Source: Lethocerus indicus
Taxonomy: Eukaryota; Arthropoda; Insecta; Hemiptera; Belostomatidae
NCBI GenBank assembly: GCA_019843655.1
Contig: JACDQD010000004.1
Span: 26,795,872-26,859,871, forward strand
DNA: 64,000 nucleotides
Direction of reading: 5' to 3'
Part shown: positions 13,401 through 27,376 of the stretch, in pieces
Numbering within the stretch: the stretch's first letter is position 1
Layout: each line of letters opens with the position of its first letter
The notes under the pieces: model-generated
The model's input: the letters and a program-made list of their open reading frames with translations, nothing else
Databases searched by the model: none
Told to the model about the DNA's origin: nothing
Position numbers and translations under genes: made by a program

Positions 13401-16400
13401 CTAATTGTCAATAAAGTCGGGTCAATAAAGTTATTGTTTGATAGAGATCTGTAGTTTCTTAGGAATACATAAAGCTGTTCTCCTGTAGGAATTCTGAGGT
13501 CCAGTGTATAATATAAAAATTGTATGTAAGGTCCAGGAGCGATTGGGCGGCCGGCCACTTCTCAGGGCGCACGGGGGACACAATGGAACGTGTTTAGAAA
13601 CACTTTTTGCCCACGTCATCTCATGTCGGACGGCCAGAAGAGAACTCTCCGTCATTTACACATCAAAGGCGGGGAGCCAAGTAGCCCCCAGTCAAAATCA
13701 GACGTTGTGTTTACTCTTAAGCCACTATATAGTTGACAGCCAGAATGCGTTTGTACATTCGACAGCTAGACTGGGTCTTTAGAAAGTCCATGCGAAATTT
13801 GGCGGATAGGAAGATGGAAATGGAAATATTAAGCTAATATTTCCCATTTGTATCTGTAAAGGCAGGTTGCGGAAAGGTACGCGGGAAGACGTGAATACCG
13901 CCACATAGATCGCACAGAAAAATTTACCATAAATGTCATCCAGAATGCTTCATTTCACTCATGAGGATATTCCGACGAAAGGAGTGCAGGCAAAAATACC
14001 AGACGCGTCGGATTCAAAAAGGAAAATACCCCGAAAACTCCCTCAGCTAATAAAGAGCCGTGATCTTTTCATAAAAACGAACCGAAATCCGTCATTTATC
14101 TAATGACGGCTAGAAACGTAGCGATGAAAGGACAACCCAAAAAAAACATGGAATTCGTGAAAGAAAAATCCCCCCGAGCTGCCGCAAATCAATCGGGATC
14201 TTTCACAGAACTTTACACCGAAGAGAAGGTTCGAAATCTCACCGGGATCTCCTCCCTCCCCTATCTGGACACAAATCTGAAAAGGAAGCGACGTCGGGGG
14301 GCAAATCGCCCATTCTTATAAATATAAGGCCGGGATGGGGCGACACTTCCTGGGGCGGGAAGGGCCAGGGACAATGGGGCACGAGGGCCTAGCCACCATC
14401 CTTATACCCTCCGCCCTCACAAAGACCTCTCCCGAAAAAAAAAAAACAGAGTGGCTTCGCCTAATAATATAAGTGAGAACCCCCCTCCCTTCACTCCCCT
14501 GTCATCATCATTACCGTAATGGCCGTGTAATATTATACAGGGGCCCCACGTCCCAAATGATGCGTGTTGCCACCTTGCGACCGCTTTTGGAGATACGTCA
14601 CGTGAGAACTACATTGTATGCATAAATATTTTAGGAAGCGGTAAAGCGTAAACCTGCTGAACCTTTACGCTGGGGAATATAAAAAAACTAAAGACTAAAC
14701 AAATAAATGGAAACAAAGCGAGAATGATGATTTTCATTGTATTATTTTCCAGTAATCTAGTTGTAATTGTTTCTTTTTCAATTATGACCCCAAGTGACTG
14801 CCAAAGCGATGCCGTTTCTAATTAATTTAATTTGTTTAATAACAAAACAATTTATGTAACTGATAATTGAAGGTTATTATTACATAATTATTTTATGGAG
14901 AGTCGAGCTAGGAATTTGTCCAATACACTTTGTGGGCAAACAGCTAATATAAAATAAGGTACCCTATAAAGATCCAGATAATGAAATTTTAATATACAAA
15001 TGGAACTCCTAATTAATTTTTCTTTATTCATTCCGAAGGACCTATCGTTGAACACACTGAACAACAAATTACACAAAGCGTTAATAGTAGACATATTTCA
15101 GTTTCTTACGGTAAAAGGGTATCCGTTACATAATTAATCATTCCGAGGATGGAAAAAAACTCACAACAGGGGGCCCCGAGTGAGGTTTCCTCTACATCCT
15201 GCATTAATAAGGGTTGATCCCAGCGGCTCCCAAATATATTGCTACTGGAAAAAAACGTAGTCAGGAGGGACTAAGTCCTATTCAAATACAGTACCGCTCT
15301 GAAATATGCTACTACTGACCGCACAAGGTCTAAATAACATTTGTTTCACTCACCTCAAAATCGGCAATTTTTCTGCAGCTGGGGTTAGATTGAACTCCAA
15401 ACCAGGCTGGGGGAAAAAATTAACAAAGTAAATAATCTCTCAAAAAAATTGACAATTGTTTCATACCTTTTCTTAAAATTTCCAATATAACTCTAAAACC
15501 CAGTTTTAGGCACTGCTAAATAATACACGGAGCTTCTATATCCAATCAGCCAACATCATTAGTACTTAAATAAGCAATTAAATAACAAGAAAACAGAGTA
15601 AGGTTAAAAACCCATACACACCAACATATAACTGTCGACAGCTTCCAATTCCCATATCGACCACATGCACTGGAAGTAGATCTTGGCTGAAATCAGCTAT
15701 TCGTCCACTGGATAATGTATGAAGAACGTGTCTGGAAAATAGAAATCTCAACTTATAATATATGAAGATTAATCATTAAAAAATATTGTATGGATGTTAT
15801 CGCGCTGAACGCGTCAATGCCAAACAGAAAAAAAAACTGCCGACCGAGGTTCTCCTAAGAAAGAACTCCGCAGGTGTTCGAAGGGTAATGGGAGCGCAAG
15901 GAGCAGAAGATCACTGGAATCGGTGCCACCAGCAAAAAAAATATCTCAGGTAAATCGAAACCTTTTCGGTATTGCGATGGGCGCAATAAGGGGAATAAAG
16001 GAACACCCCCAATTTCGGATTTCGGTTTCGTATGTTGTAGAACCTAATAAATACTGGGATTTGAATCGGGGCTGGAAGGGAACGCCGGATAAGGCGTGAA
16101 ATGGCATGAAAACTGAGGATGGCACAAAACCTGAGGGCGAAAGTTTAAGAGAAGTGTACAGCTTCAACTCTAATATATGGTAAAACCGCAGGTCGACTAC
16201 TCAGACTTTGCTTTTAGACTCATTCTTTCCATAAGGAATATTGATCTCACTATATCAAATCGACAAGAATATGTAATATTTTGATATATATGCTATATTA
16301 TAAAGTTTAGTGCTATTATTATTAGTGAATTAAATATTTCATTTTTCCCCGAATTCCGTCAAGCCCAATTTCTCCCTTTAATTTCTGCAAGCAGTCGACC

Positions 16401-19400
16401 GGTTCTTTGACTCATCAGGCTAAACTCAGGCTAACTTGATCCACATACAAACATGTAATTCTACTCTGAGTAAGACAAATTAACAGAGTATTAGTAATAT
16501 ATCCAGAAGGGAAAGAAGTTCTATAAAAGAACAGGGAGGGGGTGGGGGATTCCTGTTAAAGCGGGAAGCAAAAAGAGCCGATTAATTATATCTATGGCCG
16601 GCCCTTATAATTATTGGCCGAGCTTCGATCGGGCCGTTAAGATAGGAGCGTGGTCGCAATTAAAATGATTCGTCTCTCGGATATTTTTGACATTTAATAG
16701 AGCGGGTTATAAAACCTCCTCGGCAGTAAACACATCTACCATCCATCCACTGGTATGCCAACGTTTTATCTTCCCGAAGAGGCCGTTGGGATGAGACGGT
16801 TTCCTTACTGGCATTGGTTACTTATTGAAACAGAATGTAATTTCGGCCACCAACGATAAATTCGTATTAAACTGACGGTTTAACAGCCGGAATAACACTG
16901 AACAGTACTGAACACAGGACTGTGGACAAGACACGGACCTAGAGAACCCCGAATATTTATTTATAGGATTTAACAAAAAAAATTGTCTATACAAAATGTA
17001 TGGACGCGAATGCGCAGCATAAAGGGTAAATTTGGAGGGGGCAATGGGTTTTCCAGGATAAACTACAAAGGGACCCGAAAAATAGGATGCCGGAGATTAC
17101 CGGGATGGTGGAATTTCTGATGGCCACGATAAATGTGAGGCGCGTGCCGGGGCCTTGTCCCCCCGCCCGAAACTTGGCCGTTTTTTTCTAAATCCTCCCC
17201 CCTTGAAAAAAACTTAAGACCCCGCGATAAACCGACGGAATTGCTACGATTGCGAGACAACTATGTGGAATACTTTATCTGCAACGGGTCTCGGGCGGTG
17301 TGCAGGTGAACTCCCCTCGGTCGCTCACCACCCATAAATCTCAAGGGAGGATTTTTAATTTCTACAAAGGCATAAAGAAGAGCGGTCGGGCCCCGCCCCC
17401 CGTGTGTTTTATTATATTTAATTAATTCTAAATTCCCGGCGCGCACCACTTTAATTCCCCTTCCGTCCGTCTTAACGACCGACCCCGGCGTTTTTTCTCG
17501 GTCCCGAAGAATCAGACCAACGGCCTTCGTACCCTGTCTTCGCGATTTCATTCGTGCGGCTTACTTGCAATTTTCCGACACTCCGACAGACAGTAACAGT
17601 GCAGGCTGAACATCACACACTGCGCAAGTTCCTCACTAGACCTGTCCGAAACCGGTCTAGCACTAGACCAGGTCAGGAAGTGAAGACAGAACAAATGGCA
17701 GTATTTTAACTATTAACATTATTCAGAAATTGATTATAATTAATGCCCCAAAATAACTATTACCCATCAAGTACTCTGCATGGAATCCACAGGCACAATA
17801 AGTTCCTAAAATGTTAGTAAGGAAAAGGGAAAAAAATATTCTACTTCCGAGTTATTTATATAACGCTGCGGGTACATAACAAAGGTCGGTCTAGCCGTAA
17901 ACAACCGGCGATCTGTAAGGTTACTTTTCTTCCCACAGACCGCAAATGATTGGAGCGGTGAATCACGGCTTAAAGGTATCGGGGTTAAGGCCGGAGCTGG
18001 AGGTAACAGGAAATCGCGGCTAGGTATTATGGATTGGGGCCAGCCCCGAGCGATACGCGGATCAATTTCGAGAAACAATCAGATCTCCGGTTACTTCCTG
18101 GTCCTGATCGGACTCGCGACCCAGCCCAATAACAGAATCGACACTCGCTTAGCATGTCGGCTCGCCAACCGAGCGAGTCTCCTTATATCAGTCGTGACCG
18201 AGGAAAAATAAACTTAGCGAGAATAAGTGTACTCAATAATAAGCGCATGATTGGCGTCTATCTGAAGAACCCTATCTGTACAGCGGTCCCGATTCCTATA
18301 TTGGTTTCTGTTCGGCCAAACTGTGGAAACTGCAAATGAAACGTCGAAAAGAAGTTCGGCCGCAGTTGAGCCGGTCTCCGGATTTAAGAGAAACTTTTCA
18401 AGGCCTTAGGAATATGAATTTTTAAAGCCAGCTGAGACTTTGGCCAGTTCCGACCCTCATTGAAGGAAAAATTGTACAGACGGATACTAAAAGAATTAGT
18501 ATTCCAAGTCTGTTCTCTCTTGGGCATATTTCACGACTTTACGAGCAGAGTGAGCCGGCCAAACGATGTTCCGGTAGAGTCGAAACCGGTAATTAAAATT
18601 AGGAGACAATGCTTACGAAGTAATAACATTATTGTTTTTAGACCCAACAATGAAATACGATCATTTCCGTACGGGTGTGTGTGAGGAAGACGAATATTTA
18701 TACTGCACATGACAACACTGCAAATGATGCCAGAAGAAGGATGAATACAAAGTAGATGAAAATCACGCCTCTATTCGTGCTCTACAATTAAACGCTTTAA
18801 TTAAATTTTAATTTAATTCCCAAACTCTTAGTGACCTATGTGATGAATAATTCCACTATAATGCAAATAATTAGTTAAATGCATACCATTAATAGAAAAC
18901 AGACAGATTAATCCCTTTAATTCCATTCCCATCGCTGACACGCATTCAAGTTAAATGCAAATTTGAATCAGATACGCGCGAATCTCAATTAAACCGGGAT
19001 AACATCTTATTTGTTTCCAAAACCAATAACTGATCGATTTCGAGATCAAGTTTATTGCGACAAGGTAAAAAGATTGGGCGTACTCTTCCACTGCCCTAAG
19101 CATAAATTTATTTTGTACCCTTGTCACGCCCTCAAATCGAGCCATATCGGTCTCAATGATTAAAACCAGAGGATCCGGATATTTGTACGATTCACAAGTA
19201 TTTTTACGATTCCCGCCGACAGGATTCCATTCATTCCGTTGCTCGAGAATACAATCTCTCGAAAGTGATTATGCTCCTTCCCCCCCCCCACAAACGAACA
19301 CCAGTCTTCGGAGACCAGCGGTTTCGGTCTCGTGTTTTTACATTGCCTCCAATGGCGGTAAAGATTCCGTGATAAATGCATGAAACACGGCCGGAACGTT

Positions 19401-22399
19401 GGGCATCTCGGTGGGACGCGTCACCGCCCCACGATGAAAGATCGTATCCTGTCGAGAATGTTCTCATATTTATGTACAGTCGGAGTTATATAATAAAAAT
19501 GTGTTTGAAAAACGAGGCATTTCCACAAACAGAAACAAAACCCTGGGAATAGCAAAAGTACATCGCGATCACCCGGTCATTGAAAAATGGTTTTATTACA
19601 ATACTTTTTTCAAGCGTGGAATTAATTTATATATTATTTATTTATTTAAAAACGAAATACAATATATCTCCCAATCAGTCAGAGAAATATCCTTTGTTAA
19701 TGGATTACAGAGCATGCTGCTAAGATTAAATAAAAACAATGTTGCAAACAAACGATATCCTTCCTCAATGTCATTCATTCATCCCGTATTGTTCTGCGAC
19801 CCTGATTCTTAATAATTCGAACGCTCTTCGCGCCTTGTTCTCTGCGATTTCGAACTATATATATGACGCTAATTACAAGGTGCTAAACATAAATGTACAA
19901 CGTGAAATAACCTGGCGACATTTCCTGAATTGATTTTTATCCAAATTATAAAACATGGAAACATAGACAGCAATCGAAAATAAACTAATGACTTAGATGT
20001 ACATAAATTCAACATATTTGTTCCTAATTCGAGTGTATATTTCTTCCTAAAGCGCATATCGGTGTAAGCATAATTAAGCTATATAAATACAGAGAAAAAA
20101 GATATCTTTCTTGAGCCACTCCTATAATAATTTACCAACTTGAATGCAAAAGCGAAGGAATATTATGCTTTTATAACTTATAGAAACTTTTAAAACTATA
20201 ATGGGCTGAAAAGCGATAACCAACAAATAACTTATCTAGGAATACACTGACTCTACATTTCAAAATATGTAGTACGTGTTACGAAACACATCATCAAGCG
20301 GATTAGACTTGGAGGAGAAAGCGTCCCTGACTTGTACTGCTTGGTCAGTCGTTGATGTCTGTTATATTTCAATACAACTGCGATATCGCCCATCTTAATC
20401 CGGGAATGGACTAGAAAATAAGTCAATGTTTTAATCGACACAGAAGGAACATTGAGAACAAATTTATTTTTAGTTTTTCATCATTCAAATATGTCCATAA
20501 TGATTGTAACATTTAAAAAAATATGATTACACCCACTCACCTTGATCTCATAGATTATCTCAGGACGAAATCCCAAATTTTTGGTTTCTAAAAACTCCAA
20601 ATTGATTAGCCCACCAAAATTTCCAACAGGAAATTTCCATCGAAAAGTACAATGTCATCCAGTACTGCCAGCATCATGGACACATGTTTCTTATTCAAGA
20701 CGGGTCAAAAATTTTATTTTCGAATGGAATGAATCATAATCGCATCACTGAATTGGTACAAGACCCAATAAGATATCTCCCATTGAAAAGCGCCATTTGC
20801 ATTCAATGGGAGGACTCTCGTCTATATAGTCGACATAGACGACTAACTGGAGGCTGGAAGTAAGGAAAGAGTGGATATAAGGCCACATGATACAAGTCCC
20901 CTTCATCGACCATTCGATTAAGACTCCTTTCGCTCTACTCTATCCAATCCCTATCCTAGAATCAAGATCACGATTCAGACCAGATCATGTCCACATTTCT
21001 TAGGGCTCGCGAACTCCAGCTCTGTGGACCAGTTTTATTTGCTTTATGCCTTGCTAGTAAAGTTTAAATAGCTCCAGGTTGCTCCCTGTGGACATTTAAA
21101 ACGGAAACTGGAAATTGGAAACGGTCAAGACATCCTGGTTAAAATTACTATTTCTAAATGTCTCGTTTTATAATATGTACTGTGCTTGTTGTGAGAGGTA
21201 AAAAGTCCAGAATTATGTGTGTTTAATAGGATTTTTAGTTTTCTATGCAAACTGCAACACCTCTATGGCTTTACACCGGTAACACTCTAGTTTGATAACA
21301 GCGATTGATTTTGTGATGCAATGAAGGTATCCCGTAAAGAAAATAATGATTTGATTTTCTCAATGAGCCTTGGTTAATATGTGTTTTATGTCGCCTCTTG
21401 GATGGGCTATCAAACCCTCAAATATCGCAGTTTGCTTATGGGTTCCTTCGTACATTATACCGTGGAAATGCACATCCTACCAGTTTGAATTACCTAAGAG
21501 TTTAGCTCAGAATAGTATTCCCTAATGTAAGGAGGGAGAACGCGAAATGGGGCTTAGGACGTCGGCCGATGTTATTGAAGGGAAGACAGCTGTTTATCTA
21601 GCATTGTGGAAGGAAGAGCGGCATTCAAAGCCGCCGCTATTATCCTTGACCTTCTTCTAAGGGTTCCAGGTATTAGGAAAACCGGGCGCTTATTTATTTT
21701 GTTTGGGTTTTCGGCGCATGACAATGAATCCGACTGTCAAACTGCCACACCGAGGAAATCTGTCTTTGTGTCCGCAGTCCCCTTTCTTTAGTACCCTTTC
21801 CAGCAGGCAAACGCCAGTGGGCCAAGTACTCAGAAGGGCATAAACTAGAGGACCTTTCATTAAAATATGGATCTTAACACAGCTCATGACCCTAGTCGGA
21901 TTATTAAACTTCGACAAGTAAAGTATCGACCAACACGAAGTCTTTATTAAAGTAAATATTTTACTTTTGGATAATTCTAATTTGACACTACTTATGTAAT
22001 ATAAATAGTTTATCTTTACTTATTCCATACAGCATTATGAATCTAATTATACCTCATTAACCATCATTATCTAATAATCGTCAAAGTGATTTTAGAACAG
22101 TTTTAAACCATTTTGTTGTTTTGTAGGTAATATATCTGATACACCACCTGCGGAGTGATGTTTTATTAGAGATATCGCCAATAATCGCTAATGGCCATAA
22201 CTCAAAGGGGGCGCCCCTAGTGTGGAATTATTACCTTATGAATATTTAACGGAGACTCGCACAATGGTCACAAGTTACAGAGATCTTACTGTCGGCGTCT
22301 GGATAATGCATCGGAAGTGTACTTTCTCTTATTGAGAATTTACTCTGACCAGGGTTTGATCCGGACCTGGGTGGATGCCGACGTCACTCTTCGCTCTGC

Positions 22400-25300
22400 C
22401 CCGAGGACACTATAATTATTATTCAATTTGTGGCCTCACGTCCCTCACTGCACCCTCCAAACCTCTTCCTAATATTCGGACCTAACAGTAGCTCTTCCCA
22501 CTCCATTCTTTATCAGGTTATGTTTACACTCCTTTCCTATAAATTTTCCAGTTATTTATCGTTAACTTTCAATTGGATTTGTCACAATAATATACCTTGT
22601 ATTGGATTACACTCATTTACCCTTATTGGGTTGCTTCTTAAGATGTTCTCAAAAACAAAGCAAAAAAATCAAATCTCCAAAGGATTTTTTGTCATTGTTT
22701 TTCTATTAATGATATACAACCTAAAGTGTCAACATTCAATTTTGGGGAAAGTATATATTGTATACAGAATTGATTAATAATAGGGGAAGAAAGTAATGCA
22801 ATAAAAGTTTTCCAGTTTTGTAATTAATGTCTAGCCATTGTAATGACCTAACAGAGAATTTCCAGCCAACAAGAATTTACTTCAAAATATTAACAACTAC
22901 ACCAGAAGTAGTACTCCAAATTAATTTTTGGCGAAATAAAACATTAAGAAGAATAGAAAGTAATATACTTAGGGCACTGAATAGATGAAACTACCAAAAG
23001 AATTTACACAAACATCATGCATAAGTGGGCCCTGATGATTTCTCCATAACTGTATTTATTACATACAATATAAAATAAAAAATGAACCTCACAAAGCCAA
23101 AACTGCAGTCTCTCCTTGCTGATTTAAAATATAGCCATTTTTTACACATAATTCTCACATAAACTAACTTGCAAAACTTTTAAGATCAAAGTCCTGGAAC
23201 AAGCCAAAAAGGAATTCTAATAAACCTGAAAAAGAATTGTGACTAGGAGGATATATGAGTACACATGAGAAGTGAGAGATAATAAATATTTTTTTCACTT
23301 GTTCAACACATTATTTTATACACATTCAATTTGAAAAAATGGGGCTTACTAGCTACAATCTTTAGAGTCTTATTTTCCTTTTTTCAACATTTGATGTAGA
23401 CATCATTAGTAACACACTAGGATAACAATCTGAACTGAACATTGATATTTCATTGAATATCACCTATTCACCTTCAAATGATTATGAATTGGAAAAAGTG
23501 ATTTCAAAAACATACTGTTCTACAACTATACAACAGATACTGCCTAGTATTTTTAATCAACCTACTTGAAACAGCAGATGCAAGGAAAAAACAATGTACT
23601 TTGAATTATCAATGTTTATTCCAAATTATAGAGTTTTCAACTTATGCAAAGTCTTTTGTTAACAAGGGAAAATGGCTGCTATCATTTTACAGGTACATCG
23701 GTATGTTTACAAATACATTTAAGAAACATTAAATTGCAATTTTAAATCTGAAATACAGCTTGTGCAATTCATGAAGTATTATATTATGAAAATAGAGATT
23801 TGAGATTACAACAAAATAAAATTGAACAGGTATCAGACTTTAATTGGATACTGCAAACTTATTTAATTACTAGCAACATTATTGCCAAGGAATGGCTAAC
23901 AGCAAAAATAAAAATGTTTAATAAGTAATAAAATAATAAAATGATCAAAGATATGAAATCCTACTGACTGCATATTGTATACACTGACAAAGTTAATGAA
24001 TTCAAAAATACACTGCAGATTTCAAAATCTTTCTCATTAGCTGCAGGTTCATAATAAAATTTTGTTTCAAATAGAGAACATGAAAATTGCATAAGACTCA
24101 AGAGATGTACACATTTTAAATGTTTCTAATGTAAATTGTGCTCTGAATGAATAGTTAAAACGGGATGCTCTGCCTTTACATAGTAATCCTGGCTCTAAAG
24201 TTTAAACATAAAACTTTAAAATCTAATGATTTAAAATAAAAACTAATTGAAATGAAGAAAATTAGGAAGAAGATTTTTCTTGAATTTGTTTTAAATTAAT
24301 CACAAATCAAAACTTAATACCTAGGAACTACTTGTACTAACATCATACATTTAACTTAAGTAAAGGAATTAGCTATTTAGGACAATATAGCGCATTATTC
24401 ATTGACTAGAGAATAGTTATTTGGCACAAATTTCTTTGATTCAAAGCAGTTTAAAAATTACAAGACAATTTTTGAGAAAACCAATTTCAATATTACATAT
24501 AACAGAGCAGGTATGTAGAATATGAAATATACTCATGTATGTATACAAAACCATAGTGAGGACTGCATGGTCCAATAAAATTCCCTTTATATTTATTATG
24601 TTTATTTCAGACTCTCCAAAAAATATTAAAAGAAAAAACTTAATTCTGTTACTAAATAAAAAAAAATACATTCTCAAATAGACACTTCTAATGTGCTACT
24701 CATCTTAATATAAAAAGAAAATAAATTAGTACCTAGTTAAACAAACAAGGTTTACCAAACCACGAAAAAATTAAAAAAAGAAAGAAATTCAATATCATGG
24801 AAACTCAATACCATTTCTGAACAAAACAGACACAGATGCAGTCAATCTATCAAATATTGACTAGTCTCCTACACAGAAGAAACAAAACAGTGATAAAAAT
24901 GAATATAACAATTTCCTACAACAAACCTAAAAGTATGAATTACGAAATAATAATAACTAAATCAAACACTTTTGCTTACCAATGCAAAATCAAATTAAAG
25001 TAAACAAATATTAGAAATTAAATTTAACTACTTCAGATTCAATTAAAGGTAAAAAAATACTTAACTATAAAGCAAATTATCACTTTGTACTATTTGCATC
25101 CCCTGTTTAATCACTGAGCCACTTGAGTTCACATTTATTAAAAGATCACAATTAAAAGAAAATTTCAAAATTATTTACAACTGTTATTTTATATCACTAC
25201 TACTAAGCAAAGGAGGAACTGACTTTATGAACAGTCAATCAAGTCAATAAGTTTCAATGGTTTCCACAGGAAACTGATGGCAGTCAGCATCTTGATATAG

Positions 25301-25661
25301 AATCAGTCAGTTAATTTACAGATAGATCTAATTTAATAGTAACTGCACAAATCAACAATGGTAACAACAGACATATCAGAATATTTAACCCAAAAGCAGA
25401 ACTTCTCAATGAATCAAGAGAGTCTAATCACATAATTAAATAGCCAATTCACATATGGATGATTCAATTTGGAATATCAAACAATTATTTTTAATGAATT
25501 ATCAGAATTAAAGGTGATTTATTATGCATCAAGTACAATGTGCATTAGTGTGAACAAGTGCCATATCAAAGCGCGAATTTACTGCCGATTCTGAAGACAA
25601 TAAAATATGAAATGCGAGGCTCTAATTAAAAAATAAAATAAATATGAGAACACACATATAT

Positions 25662-25731
<70 letters not shown>

Positions 25732-25815
25732 ATACACATTAGCATAAATATTTTAAAATTAACAAAAGATAAAAAACAACAGAGCACCCCAGGGGGAAGG
25801 ATATATGTTCAAGTA
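22400..25815. other. AT-rich region, probably partly 3' UTR of the TTC17-like gene
   Basis: This stretch is very AT-rich and almost free of CpG, unlike the sequence to its left. No exon was recognised. The right end lies just downstream of the stop codon of the minus-strand TTC17-like gene at 25,816. A minus-strand AATAAA (plus TTTATT) at 25,518-25,523 is the first good polyadenylation candidate, about 295 nt past the stop, and further candidates lie to the left. The open frame at 22,430-22,777 has no recognisable product. Confidence 0.5.
25658..25735. repeat. (TA)n tract with palindromic ACAT/ATGT shoulders
   Basis: A long TA run flanked on the left by CATACATACAT and on the right by its reverse complement ATGTATGTATG, so that the whole block of about 80 bp is close to a perfect inverted repeat. 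It falls between the stop codon and the first polyadenylation candidate of the minus-strand gene, so it would be in that 3' UTR as a long hairpin if the gene model is right. Confidence 0.85.
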
Positions 25816-27319
25816 TTATCCTGAATTACCACTGTAGCGTTTAGAGCGAAGAGCTCTCGGCGAGATGCCCATTTTGAGGCTCCTCATTGCCATAGCTCTG
25901 TTGAAGTGCCGCTGACCCTTTACTTCAGCATAGTCAGGCTCCAGGTTAGTATCCACTGATGAAACTATCACCAGTAGTACACCCAACACCTTTGTAACAA
26001 TATATTTATCACATAGGGTCAGATACAAGTAAATGAACATAAATATTAATGAAATAATCAAGCATGCCATTTCTGTGCTTATAACTTGCTAACAGGATTG
26101 GTAACTGCAACGAGTTAAGCATAATTTCGCTACAATTATAGAATCCTCAATAGGACAAGAAAAAATAATTGGTAAAAAACAAAACAATTTTGAGAAGATA
26201 GAAATAACAAAGGTGATATTCTCTCAATTCCCTTGTAAAGGATACAAATTAACAACCGAATTAACTAAAACTAATGCCTAATGTATCCAGTCTCCTTTTT
26301 CCAAATGTGCACCTCCCCTTATTATTTCTCAGATGCTGGGGACCACACTTTAAATATATAAAAATATAAAATGAAATTTGTCAAGAAATTTTCAGAATAT
26401 TTTAATGATATTTCTGGTTACAATAATTTCTTCATTTCCTTATTTAATTCTGGCTCATAAAAATATAAAACCCTTAGATCATCTCTAGGACCAGTATTTC
26501 TCAGAAGTGAATGCTTAACAGATAGCGCATCAACTTAATTTGTGTAATAACAAAACAAACTGACATGTAATGGTTCACATATCATCATAGGGAATCATTT
26601 TAGGGATAAAGATAAAATTAAATTAATATAAAAATCAGTGTGAAAGGGCCCTTGTGCATTGTAACTTTAGATGAATATAGAATAAACAGTTTTAAACAGC
26701 AAAAAAATTAACTAGACAGTGCTATTCCATGTTTTTATTTATTTTCTGCCAGTGCCTACAATTTTCAGTTTTGTAGCCCTCTTAAGATTCATTTAGAAAA
26801 AATAACAAGTGAATTTTCCTCATAAAGAAAGAAATATGCAATAACATGAACTAAATAATCAATAGGAAAAATCAAATAACTAGAAAATTTAAAATAAAAT
26901 TTAGTAGTCTGAAAGGCAACTCAAAGAGATGTTCCACTGATAACAACAGTGGATAAAAAAATTTGATATTTAAATACGAAAATAATATCATTATGTGAGG
27001 TTGTACAATGCTAAATAAATACGATCACTACAAATTTTGTGTAATTAAGCATTACTATTTAATTCAAGTGTATACGTGTAAAATCTTACCAAACAAATTA
27101 TGATGAGGAGAGTGTAAACATGTATAGTGTTGTCAGGTATAGCCTCCATGTCCTTGAGGGCCGCAACGGCAGGATCAAATCCTGGGCGAAGTTGCAAGCA
27201 GTGGCGCATGTGTAGTGAAGCCTCTTGGTAATGTCCATAAGCCTAATAAAATAATAAAAATATTACCAAAGAATTCTTGAAATAATTCATGAATTCTATG
27301 CACTAAAAAATATGTGCAT

Positions 27320-27376
<57 letters not shown>

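Larger units (their letters stand above)
1..22400. other. Gene-free intergenic region
   Basis: No coding gene can be supported here. The open frames are short (up to about 139 codons), often overlap one another on opposite strands, and match no protein family I recognise. The sequence keeps ordinary CpG dinucleotides and is less AT-rich than the gene cluster to the right. Seen directly are short homopolymers (a run of ten C near 11,912-11,921, a run of A near 14,436), a CT repeat near 3,183-3,202, many TAAT and GATAAG-type words, and one diverged direct duplication listed separately. It could hold distal regulatory elements, unrecognised old transposons or a lncRNA, but the sequence alone does not show which. 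Confidence 0.6.

Noticed and set aside
13262..13782. Four mutually overlapping open frames
   Set aside because: Frames conflict with each other on both strands and none shows conserved motifs.
17063..17551. Two adjacent minus-strand frames rich in Arg and Gly
   Set aside because: GC-rich composition explains the open frames; no domain and no shared frame or splice sites that would join them.
27322..27372. AT repeats and other TA tracts as replication origins or CRISPR-like arrays
   Set aside because: Simple microsatellites; no spacer-repeat structure and no reason to assign an origin.
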